Shown here: one piece after another, positions 1 to 6,894 of the stretch
How positions within the stretch are numbered: position 1 is the stretch's first letter
Layout of the letters: each line of letters starts with the position of its first letter
Assembly: GCA_964487925.1 (NCBI GenBank)
Contig: CAZASZ010000043.1
Coordinates: 1 to 17,503 of the forward strand
Reading direction: 5' to 3'
DNA length: 17,503 nt
Source of the DNA: RI-283 sp964487925
GTDB taxonomy: Bacteria > Pseudomonadota > Gammaproteobacteria > SZUA-140
Made by a program: the position numbers and the translations under genes
Notes under the pieces: model-generated
Database searches by the model: none
Seen by the model: only the letters and a program-made list of their open reading frames with translations
Told to the model about the DNA's origin: nothing

Positions 1-1296
1 CGGGTGGAGTACCTACCGCTGGTCGGACTTGAGGCGATCCCCGAATACCTTTCCATCCCAATCACGATCATCGCGCTGATCGGGGTGACAAATGCGGTCA
101 ATCTATCTGACGGCCTTGATGGGCTCGCGGGTGGTTTAAGCCTGCTGACGCTGGTCGGTGTGGCGGTCATGGCCTATCTGGCCAATGGCGATCAGCTCGT
201 GATGGTGGCGTTGGCGATCATGGGCGGCATTATGGGGTTTCTGCGCTACAACACCTATCCCGCTCGGATCTTTATGGGTGACGGTGGTAGCCAGTTTCTC
301 GGTTTTTCTGCCGGGGTGTTGGTCATCATATTGACTCAACAGGTCCACGAGGCCATGAGCCCGGTTGTCGCGCTGTTTCTGCTCGGGATACCTATCCTGG
401 ATACGCTGGCCGTCATGTCGCAGCGGATGCTCGAGGGCCGTTCTCCGTTCTCGCCGGACAAGAACCACATTCATCACAAGCTCCTGGCGTTGGGGCTTGA
501 CCACTACGAGGCCGTATTCATTATCTACGTGGCCCAGGCTGCGATGGTTTGTTGCGGATACGCGTTTCGGTATTTCCCCGATTTCTGGTTGGTTTTCCTG
601 TATCTGGCGATCAGCGTATCGATTTTGACATTTTTCAATCTGGCGCATGTCAGGGGTTGGAAGGTCGAGCGAGGCGTTGGACTCAGGACGTCGCCGATCA
701 TGAGAGTCGTGAGCCGATTGCGCCAGACTGGCTTGTTGACGCATTTCATCTATTGGGGACTCACGGTTCTTGTCGGCGGCGTGTTTCTGTCCTCGTCCCT
801 GCGTGCGGATACGGTTTCGGATGACATCATCGTTGCCTCGATTTTCATGCTGTGTTGTCTGGTCGCGGCGATAATCTTTCCGCGACTGGCCGGCATACGG
901 CAGGCCGAACAGGTAGTGATCTATGCCACGGCGGTATTCACAGTCTATCTAGTGCAGTCCAATAGTGAGGTAACGGCTGATCACACCGTCGACCTAGCGA
1001 TCTTCGTCGCACTGGCAATCTTGCTGGTGCTCGGTCTGCGTTTGATGCGTGGCGATCAGTTTCGTATCACGCCCATGGATTTTTTGGTTTTGTTCCTGGC
1101 CATCCTGGTGCCGAGCCTGCCGGATTTCCATGATCAGAACAGCGCGCTGGCGACCGCCGTGCCCAAGGTTATCCTGCTCTTCTACAGCCTGGAGTTCGTG
1201 ATCAATGGGGGGAGGCCGATACAACGTAGGTTGCTGCGTTACGCGACCATGGCGACCTTATTGATCATCGGCCTGCAGGGTATGTCGTGGCTATAA
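1..1296 (+). CDS. WecA-like undecaprenyl-phosphate sugar-1-phosphate transferase, 5' partial
   Basis: The frame is open from base 1, so the N-terminus lies outside the window; the GTG at 4 is probably internal. Numbering from that GTG, the protein shows the hallmarks of the MraY/WecA polyprenyl-phosphate transferase family: NAVNLSDGLDG at 30-40, FMGDGGSQFLGF at 90-101 and the HIHH motif at 155-158 (in SPDKNHIHHKLL). Such enzymes transfer a HexNAc-1-phosphate from a UDP-sugar to undecaprenyl phosphate at the inner membrane and start repeat-unit synthesis. Unusually, about 260 residues follow the HIHH motif, containing several further hydrophobic segments (roughly 172-210, 247-262, 275-295, 330-348, 358-372, 413-428). 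It is followed 61 bases later by a polysaccharide export gene, which supports a role in exopolysaccharide initiation. Family assignment is firm; the sugar is not known. Confidence 0.88.
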   Translation, partial: RVEYLPLVGLEAIPEYLSIPITIIALIGVTNAVNLSDGLDGLAGGLSLLTLVGVAVMAYLANGDQLVMVALAIMGGIMGFLRYNTYPARIFMGDGGSQFLGFSAGVLVIILTQQVHEAMSPVVALFLLGIPILDTLAVMSQRMLEGRSPFSPDKNHIHHKLLALGLDHYEAVFIIYVAQAAMVCCGYAFRYFPDFWLVFLYLAISVSILTFFNLAHVRGWKVERGVGLRTSPIMRVVSRLRQTGLLTHFIYWGLTVLVGGVFLSSSLRADTVSDDIIVASIFMLCCLVAAIIFPRLAGIRQAEQVVIYATAVFTVYLVQSNSEVTADHTVDLAIFVALAILLVLGLRLMRGDQFRITPMDFLVLFLAILVPSLPDFHDQNSALATAVPKVILLFYSLEFVINGGRPIQRRLLRYATMATLLIIGLQGMSWL

Positions 1297-1357
1297 GATA
1301 TTGTGGAGTCGCGCTATGATAGGCGAAATTTTGATGTTGATCTGAATGAGGGAAGAC

Positions 1358-1984
1358 ATGAGAACACTCGTAAACCCCGCGCTCTGGCTTGCGGTCTGTA
1401 TCGCATCCACGAACCTATGGGCGGCAGAGTCCGCAGTGATGGATAGCCATCCCACGGTATCAGCTGCTGCTGACGGTGCCAAGATTGGTCAGCGTCCAGC
1501 ACAACCCTATCTTCTCGGACCCGAGGATATTCTGTCGATATCCGTTTGGCGTGAGGAAGGATTGGATAAAGAGACTGTCATACGCCCCGATGGCATGCTG
1601 AATTTTCCTCTGGTAGGGGCAATCCGGGCAGCCGGGCGCAGTGTCGAAGAAGTGCGCGAAGATCTGGTTGCGCACTTGCAGCGTTACATACCGGATCCGG
1701 TAGTTTCCGTTTCGTTGCAGCGGATCGGCAGCAACCGTGTCTTCGTGATCGGCGAGGTCAATAAGCCGGGGGCCTATGTCACTGGACAATATGTTGATGT
1801 CATGCAGGCCTTGTCGCTGGCCGGCGGCTTTACAGCCTTTGCCGACGCCGACGATATACGCATCCTGCGCCGTGTCGGGGCTCAGGAGACCGTCATAGAC
1901 TTTGACTATGACGACGTATCCAAAGGCAAGCATTTGGAGCAGAACATCCTCCTGAAGAACGGGGACGTCGTCGTCATTCCCTGA
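1358..1984 (+). CDS. Wza-like polysaccharide export protein (XrtA-locus EpsE type)
   Basis: The ATG at 1358 is chosen over the in-frame ATG at 1346 because GAGGGA (1349-1354) gives a good ribosome site and the product then starts with a clean signal peptide (MRTLVNPALWLAVCIA, cleavage probably after the LWA near residue 21). No lipobox cysteine is seen, so it is probably a periplasmic/outer-membrane protein rather than a lipoprotein. The mature part begins with YLLGPEDILSISVW, typical of the polysaccharide export (Poly_export) domain, followed by a SLBB-like segment (NRVFVIGEVNKPGAY, then LAGGFTAFADADDIRILRR). At 208 residues it is much shorter than Wza and resembles the short exporters of exosortase-linked loci. 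It likely forms part of the outer-membrane or periplasmic export path. The beta-barrel gene starts 5 bases after its stop, so they are probably cotranscribed. Confidence 0.88.
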   Translation: MRTLVNPALWLAVCIASTNLWAAESAVMDSHPTVSAAADGAKIGQRPAQPYLLGPEDILSISVWREEGLDKETVIRPDGMLNFPLVGAIRAAGRSVEEVREDLVAHLQRYIPDPVVSVSLQRIGSNRVFVIGEVNKPGAYVTGQYVDVMQALSLAGGFTAFADADDIRILRRVGAQETVIDFDYDDVSKGKHLEQNILLKNGDVVVIP

Positions 1985-1989
1985 TCAGC

Positions 1990-2930
1990 ATGCGTATCCC
2001 TCATCATGAATTGTGTGCCCGAGCCGGGGCGCTGTTTGCGTTATGTGCTGTGTTCGGCCCGGCCAATGCCGGGACCTATTTCGATGTCTCGCCGACACTC
2101 CTGATGCAAGAGGAGTACAACAGCAATGTCACGATGCGTCCTTCCAATCCGGATGCCCGATACCAGACCGTGGTCAGGCCAAGCCTGGCCTTTGTCGCTG
2201 CGGGCAAGCAGTTGCGTCTTGACGGAGACTTGTCCTACGCCTCCCGGCGTTATAGTGGACAGGGGCTGGATTCCAATGATTGGTCAGCGGGGGCCACAAC
2301 GCGTTATCGCCGCAAGACGCAACAATGGTCCTTGCAGGCTGGATTTGTCCAAAATTCCACGTTGCAGTCGGAATTGTTGACCTCGGGGTTGGTGCAAACC
2401 AGCCTCAAACGTTTTGAACGCTTTGTGGCGCCGGCGTGGCAGATGAGCATTAGCGATCGCACGACGGCGGATATCGATTACCGCTATAGCATTGTCGACT
2501 ACGGCGAGGGGGCGCTCGGGCTCGGGCTATTCGGCTATCGTCTGCAGCAGGCCGGAGCCGGAATCGCCTATCAGGTCTCGCCGGCAGATCAATTCAGTCT
2601 GCGTTCCTCGCTGCTCTATTACCGAACCAGGGACGAGGTCACCAAGTCCGATGATCGCAGTCTGAGTCTGGGCTACGACCACGAGTTTTCACCACTGACC
2701 CGATTAAGCACCTCTATCGGTATTCGGCAAACGGAGACCAGTCTCCGGCAGACGCTTCTGGTATTTACAGGAACGGGTTTTCTGCCCGTTCAGCAGATAT
2801 CGCATGACCGAAAAAATGGCATCGTTGCGGACTTGAGTCTGGCCCACAGTTGGCGTGTGATGACCTTCAATGTCGCCTTTGAGCGCTTGGTGCAACCGAG
2901 TGGCGGTGGCAATCTCTTGCAGAGGGATCG
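1990..2930 (+). CDS. Outer-membrane beta-barrel protein of the exopolysaccharide locus, cut by assembly gap
   Basis: The gene starts with ATG five bases after the export protein stop. The N-terminus reads as a signal peptide (RAGALFALCAVFGPANAG). The rest has alternating hydrophobic and polar residues in many short strands rich in Tyr, Ser, Arg and Asp (e.g. QLRLDGDLSYASRRYSG, QWSLQAGFVQNSTLQ, DIDYRYSIVDYG), typical of an outer-membrane barrel. A strand near residue 18 after the signal (TYFDVSPTLLMQEEYNSNV) resembles the start of barrels found in XrtA/EpsL-type loci. About 313 residues are visible before the N run at 2931. The open frame after the gap (3031-3168) has no barrel character and contains a terminator, so I do not count it as this gene. 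The true C-terminus is missing. The likely role is as the outer-membrane channel or anchor for the polymer. Confidence 0.75.
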
Positions 2931-3030
2931 NNNNNNNNNNNNNNNNNNNNNNNNNNNNNNNNNNNNNNNNNNNNNNNNNNNNNNNNNNNNNNNNNNNNNN
3001 NNNNNNNNNNNNNNNNNNNNNNNNNNNNNN
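2931..3030. other. Assembly gap (100 N)
   Basis: Exactly 100 unknown bases, the conventional length for a scaffold gap of unknown size. It removes the 3' end of the barrel gene and anything that lay between it and 3031. The operon order across it is therefore inferred from scaffolding. Confidence 0.99.
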
Positions 3031-3125
3031 GACTGTCATCTCCCCGTAATATTTCACGGCGAAGATACCTCGCCCCGGTGTGTTAAAATAGCTGCCGTTA
3101 AATTTCGCTTATATATTAATGGCCC
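3031..3125 (+). promoter_or_regulatory. Non-coding leader with hairpin and weak promoter-like elements
   Basis: This short stretch after the gap has no convincing gene. It holds a hairpin, GGCGA (3058-3062) pairing with TCGCC (3070-3074), which can be extended by CAC/GTG (3055-3057 with 3078-3080) across a bulge. A -10-like TAAAAT lies at 3084-3089 and a second AT-rich block, TATATT, at 3112-3117; neither has a good -35 at proper spacing. A transcript starting near 3096 would run only about 65 bases before the terminator at 3126-3159. It may be an attenuated leader or simply the 3' untranslated end of the barrel gene. Confidence 0.3.
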
Positions 3126-3159
3126 ACCTGGTATCGAATGGGATACCAGGTTATTTTTT
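3126..3159 (+). terminator. Intrinsic (rho-independent) terminator inside the polysaccharide gene cluster
   Basis: Perfect 10-bp inverted repeat ACCTGGTATC (3126-3135) and GATACCAGGT (3142-3151) with a 6-base loop, followed at once by TATTTTTT (T run 3154-3159). This is a textbook intrinsic terminator on the + strand. It lies 44 bases before the chain-length gene start, so it either ends the barrel-gene transcript or attenuates transcription into the downstream genes. Confidence 0.85.
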
Positions 3160-3203
3160 GTTAGTTGAAAGGCCTGTCTCGTCGTAAAACGGAAATCAAG
3201 CAA

Positions 3204-5003
3204 ATGAATACAGCAGATGCACGGTCCATGATGGATGATCAGCCCGGACTGAAGGACTATATCGCGGCGCTACGTCGGAGGCGCGGGCGAATCGCCCTGG
3301 TTGCATGCGCAGTCCTGGCCATATCCTTGGCGCTTGCCTTCGGATTGCCATCCGTCTATCGGTCCTCGGCCTCGATCCTCATTGAGGAGCAGGATATTCC
3401 TTCCGATCTCGTGCGATCGACGGTAACGAGTTTCGCCGATCAGCGTATTCAGGTCATCAGTCAGCGGGTCATGACGCGGGCCAATCTGACCCGGATTATC
3501 GAAAAGTACAACCTCTACGCAGATGACCGCAAAGATGACACCATGGAAGAGGTCATCGATCAGATGCGCAAGGACATCCAGCTCAACCGCGTCAGCGCTG
3601 ATGTCATCGACCCGCGCAGCGGGCGTCCTACCCAGGCCACGATCGCCTTCAATATTTCCTATGACGGTGAAAACCCCGAGGTCGTCCAGCGAGTTACCAA
3701 CGAGCTGGTATCGCTCTATCTGACCGAGAACATCCGTAATCGGACTCAGAAGGCCGAGGAGGCCACGGATTTTCTGTCGGAGGACGTCAAACGTCTCTCG
3801 GAACAGTTATCTGATATCGAAAAACGGCTGGCCACGTTCAAGGAAAAGAATATGGAGCGCCTGCCAGAGCTCATGGATCTGAATATGACGCTCATGGATC
3901 GCGCCGAGCGCGACCTGCAGGCAGTCAAGTCTCAGATTACGTCGAATGAGGCGCGGGTCATCTACCTGCAGGGGCAGCTTGCCCAGCTCGATCCTGTCTC
4001 GGTGGCGGCCTCGACATCTCCCGATGGCGTCATGGAGCCCGAGGCGCGTTTGAAGCTGCTTGAGCTCAAGGCCACTAGCATGTCTTCAACCTATGGCGAT
4101 GATTATCCCGACCTCATCAATGCCCGCAAGGAGATCAAGGCCCTGCGTTCGCAACTGGGGATGCCGCCGAGCGTGGATGCCGACGAGGCCCGCGCTAAGC
4201 TCAAGGATCTCAACAATCAGCTTGATATTGCCCGTCAGCGGTACTCGGAAGAACATCCGGACGTCGTGCGTTTGGTTAACAAGGTCGCTGGGCTCGAAAA
4301 GCAGATCGCCGCCGACCAAAGCAAGGCTGACGCCGCTTCCCCCGGCGATGTGACCGCGGCGACTGACGTCACAGCCAATAATCCTATCTACATCAATATG
4401 AGGGCTCAGCTTGAGACGGCCAACCTGGAACTCAAGGCGCTCAAGAGTCAGGAGAGGAAGCTCAAGGATAAGCTTGCGGACTACGAGTCCCGCCTGCAAC
4501 ATACGCCACAGGCTGAACGACAGTATCAGGACCTGAGCCGTGAACATGACAACGTCATGGCGCGTTTCCAACAGGCCAAGGCCAAACAAATGGAGGCCCA
4601 GATCGCTCAGGAGCTGGAGAAGGAGCGCAAGGCAGAGCGATTCACACTGATCGAACCCCCCGAACTGCCTGAACTGCCGGTTAAGCCCAACCGCAAGGCC
4701 TTGATGTTCCTCGGTTTCGTGTTGGCTATCGGCATGGGTCTTGGCTACGGTTTTTCCGCACATGCACTCGACGGTTCCGTGCGTGGTTTGCGCGCAGTTC
4801 AGAACATTGTCGGCGAATCGCCCCTGGTGGCGATCCCGTATCACAAAACGGACAGTGAACGAAGCCGGGACGCGCGCTACCGGGTCAGGGCGATGGTGGC
4901 GTTCGTAGTGGCCGTTCTATGCGTGCTGGCGATGATTCACTTTCTCTGGAAGCCCCTGGACGTGATCTGGTTCGTATTGTTACACCGACTCGGGATTTCC
5001 TGA
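3204..5003 (+). CDS. GumC/Wzz-like polysaccharide chain-length determinant (polysaccharide co-polymerase)
   Basis: The ATG at 3204 is preferred over the TTG at 3165 because GGAA (3191-3194) lies at good distance and because the T run of the terminator ends only 5 bases before 3165. The 599-residue product has an N-terminal Wzz segment (LKDYIAALRRRRGRI), membrane helix 1 at about 29-48, a long periplasmic coiled-coil region (about 180-480), a proline-rich motif PPELPELPVKPNRK at 485-498 and membrane helix 2 at about 498-516. A third hydrophobic helix follows at about 563-581, giving one more than classical Wzz. The periplasmic part contains two related segments: STYGDDYPDLINARKEIKAL (295-314) and RYSEEHPDVVRLVNKVAGLE (346-365). 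Such proteins set polymer length and usually pair with a cytoplasmic BY-kinase, which is the next gene. Confidence 0.88.
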   Translation: MNTADARSMMDDQPGLKDYIAALRRRRGRIALVACAVLAISLALAFGLPSVYRSSASILIEEQDIPSDLVRSTVTSFADQRIQVISQRVMTRANLTRIIEKYNLYADDRKDDTMEEVIDQMRKDIQLNRVSADVIDPRSGRPTQATIAFNISYDGENPEVVQRVTNELVSLYLTENIRNRTQKAEEATDFLSEDVKRLSEQLSDIEKRLATFKEKNMERLPELMDLNMTLMDRAERDLQAVKSQITSNEARVIYLQGQLAQLDPVSVAASTSPDGVMEPEARLKLLELKATSMSSTYGDDYPDLINARKEIKALRSQLGMPPSVDADEARAKLKDLNNQLDIARQRYSEEHPDVVRLVNKVAGLEKQIAADQSKADAASPGDVTAATDVTANNPIYINMRAQLETANLELKALKSQERKLKDKLADYESRLQHTPQAERQYQDLSREHDNVMARFQQAKAKQMEAQIAQELEKERKAERFTLIEPPELPELPVKPNRKALMFLGFVLAIGMGLGYGFSAHALDGSVRGLRAVQNIVGESPLVAIPYHKTDSERSRDARYRVRAMVAFVVAVLCVLAMIHFLWKPLDVIWFVLLHRLGIS

Positions 5004-5019
5004 CGGGGGCAGTAACAAG

Positions 5020-5035
5020 TGGCAGCTTCCAAGCC
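5020..5035 (+). promoter_or_regulatory. Possible sigma-54 (-24/-12) promoter element
   Basis: In the 112-base gap before the CpsD-like gene, TGGCAGCTTCCAAGCC has GG (5021-5022) and GC (5033-5034) at the exact 12-base spacing of sigma-54 promoters. The -24 side (TGGCA) is good; the -12 side (AAGCC) is weak against TTGCA/T. XrtA loci are known in some bacteria to be controlled by the PrsK/PrsR sigma-54 system, which makes the site plausible, but a chance match is quite possible. Confidence 0.2.
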
Positions 5036-5115
5036 GCTGACGTTATGACGGTTGAGGCTTTGAAGGCTTCAGTCGATGTAGAGACATAGATTTTGAGAGA
5101 TTGGGGATACACGGT

Positions 5116-5913
5116 ATGGAACGGATAAAGAAGGCGCTAGACAAGGCAAGGGAACAGCGTGCCTCCGGGACGCAGGCGAAGTCCGAGGCTGCGGCGCCCG
5201 CCGCCAGGCGTCAGGCGGTATCTGATCAGATTGCCTACACCCAGACACGACAGATCAAGGTGCGTGAGAATGTACTGCGGGAACACCGTATCATCAGCGC
5301 CGTGGATCCTGATTCCGAGTTTGCCCACTCCTACAAGATTCTGCGTACGCGTATTCTTCAGCAGATGCGCAAGAACGACTGGAACGTCCTTGCTGTGACC
5401 AGCCCTGGTGAAAATGAAGGCAAGTCGCTGACAGCCATCAATCTGGCGATCAGCATGGCCATGGAAGTAACCGGCACGGTGCTGCTTGTCGATGCGAACC
5501 TGCATCACCCCAAAATTCATCGCCTGTTTGGGTTCAAGCCCAAAGCCGGTTTGAGCGACTATCTGCTCGATCAGGTCGAGGTGCAGGATATTTTGGTCAA
5601 TACCGGCATCGATCGCTTCGTAGTCCTGCCGGGGAAGGATGCCCTGAGCAACCCTTCGGAGATGCTGGGGTCTCCGCGCATGATCAGTTTGGTCGAGGAG
5701 CTCAAGACGCGCTATCCGTCGCGTGTCGTAATCTTCGACTTGCCGCCGGTCTTGACTGCGGCGGACGTTCTGGCCTTCTCACCCTTCGTCGATACCACCT
5801 TGCTGGTTGTCGAGGATGGCAAGACCCAGGCAGAGGATGTGGCCCGGGCGCGGGATTTCATTCTCAAGTCCTCAAATATCATCGGTACGGTATTGAACAA
5901 GGTACGGGATTGA
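5116..5913 (+). CDS. CpsD/CapB-like P-loop ATPase, XrtA-associated tyrosine-autokinase family, degenerate
   Basis: The ATG at 5116 follows TTGGGGAT (GGGG at 5103-5106) and gives the usual family start MERIKKALDKAREQR; the TTG at 5101 is less likely. The 265-residue product has a Walker A (SPGENEGKS, 96-104), a Walker A' (VLLVDANLHHP, 122-132) and a Walker B (VVIFDLPPV, 204-212). These define the bacterial tyrosine-kinase (BY-kinase) ATPase domain that works with a Wzz/GumC partner at the inner membrane, here the preceding gene. Two kinase features are missing. The Walker A' motif, usually D-x-D-x-R, reads D126-A-N128-L-H130. The C-terminus ends NKVRD with no tyrosine cluster; the last Tyr is at residue 200. 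It may be an assembly-regulating ATPase rather than an autokinase. The ATPase gene begins 26 bases after its stop. Confidence 0.85.
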   Translation: MERIKKALDKAREQRASGTQAKSEAAAPAARRQAVSDQIAYTQTRQIKVRENVLREHRIISAVDPDSEFAHSYKILRTRILQQMRKNDWNVLAVTSPGENEGKSLTAINLAISMAMEVTGTVLLVDANLHHPKIHRLFGFKPKAGLSDYLLDQVEVQDILVNTGIDRFVVLPGKDALSNPSEMLGSPRMISLVEELKTRYPSRVVIFDLPPVLTAADVLAFSPFVDTTLLVVEDGKTQAEDVARARDFILKSSNIIGTVLNKVRD

Positions 5914-5939
5914 CGGGCCTTTCCCACTGACGAATAGCG

Positions 5940-6773
5940 ATGTATGCCTCCTACTACGGCCTAGCGGAAAAACCCTTCGCGCTTACCCCTGATCCGGCCT
6001 TCCTTTATCCGAGCCGTCGGCATCAGACGGGGCTGATGATGCTCGAATATGGCCTGCTGAATCAGGCAGCCATCAGTGTCATTACCGGTGAAATCGGATC
6101 CGGGAAGACCACTCTGATTCGCAAGCTCCTGTCGGATATGGACAAGGAACTCACGGTTGGCCTGATCTCGAATACTCATCGTTCCTTTGGCGAGTTGTTG
6201 CAGTGGGTCCTGGTGGCGTTCGGTTTGGAGTGCCCGAGCCATGATAAAGCCGTGTTATATAAGTGTTTCATCGATTTTGTTATCGATGAGTATGCCAAGG
6301 GACAGCGCACAGTCCTGATCGTCGATGAGGCGCAGAATCTCGACCCCGAGACCCTGGAGGAGCTGCGCATGCTCTCGAATATCAACGCCGATAAGGACCT
6401 TGTATTGCAGTTGATCCTTGTTGGCCAGCCCGAGCTTAGAGAAACCCTGCGTCAGCCCAGTCTCGTACAGTTTGTGCAGCGTATCTCGGTAGATTTTCAC
6501 CTGGAGCCGTTGAGCCGCGAAGACACCCATGCCTATATTGCCCACCGAATCGGGGTGGCGGGTGGCCCCGAGGGGCTGTTTAGTCAGACCGCCTATGATG
6601 AGGTCTTTGACTTTTCGGGCGGCGTACCCAGGCTCATCAATCAAATATGTGATACGTCCTTGGTCTATGCCTATGCCGATAGTCTGTCACAGGTCACGCC
6701 TGAAATTGTTATCGCTGTCGCAAAGGATAAACAGCGAGGCGGCTTGTTCCCAGTTATGAAAAAGGCCGAATGA
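5940..6773 (+). CDS. ExeA/GspA-like AAA ATPase of XrtA/PEP-CTERM loci
   Basis: The 277-residue protein begins MYASYYGLAEKPFALTPDP, the characteristic start of the ExeA/GspA-type secretion ATPase family and its exosortase-locus subgroup. Walker A is GEIGSGKTT (50-58), Walker B is VLIVDE followed by AQNL (125-133), and a sensor-like VGQPELRETL lies at 161-170, with RLINQICD near 231. There is no C-terminal transmembrane or peptidoglycan-binding domain, so it is probably cytoplasmic. Homologues sit in exopolysaccharide loci with XrtA; their exact role is not established. No strong Shine-Dalgarno is seen before the ATG. It lies 26 bases after the CpsD-like gene and 121 bases before the TPR lipoprotein gene. 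Confidence 0.88.
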   Translation: MYASYYGLAEKPFALTPDPAFLYPSRRHQTGLMMLEYGLLNQAAISVITGEIGSGKTTLIRKLLSDMDKELTVGLISNTHRSFGELLQWVLVAFGLECPSHDKAVLYKCFIDFVIDEYAKGQRTVLIVDEAQNLDPETLEELRMLSNINADKDLVLQLILVGQPELRETLRQPSLVQFVQRISVDFHLEPLSREDTHAYIAHRIGVAGGPEGLFSQTAYDEVFDFSGGVPRLINQICDTSLVYAYADSLSQVTPEIVIAVAKDKQRGGLFPVMKKAE

Positions 6774-6894
6774 CGTTAGCAGCGTTGTCGATGCGCGCTT
6801 TGTCACGTAACGGTCATGTTGGTTTTCGTGCGTTTTCTCCCAGTCATGCTAGGATGTTCGCAATTTTCCACTCCATGAATCCGGTATCTATCCC

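Noticed and set aside
1..1357. RfaH ops/JUMPstart element for the polysaccharide genes
   Set aside because: No GGCGGTAGCGT-like sequence is present in the visible upstream region; the real operon start is off the window.
3031..3168. Continuation of the barrel protein frame after the gap
   Set aside because: The frame across N is arbitrary, the residues lack barrel character, and the region contains a perfect intrinsic terminator.
4086..4844. Long minus-strand open frame (252 codons) inside the chain-length gene
   Set aside because: It is the antisense shadow of a clearly coding, coiled-coil-rich gene; no ribosome site or recognisable protein.
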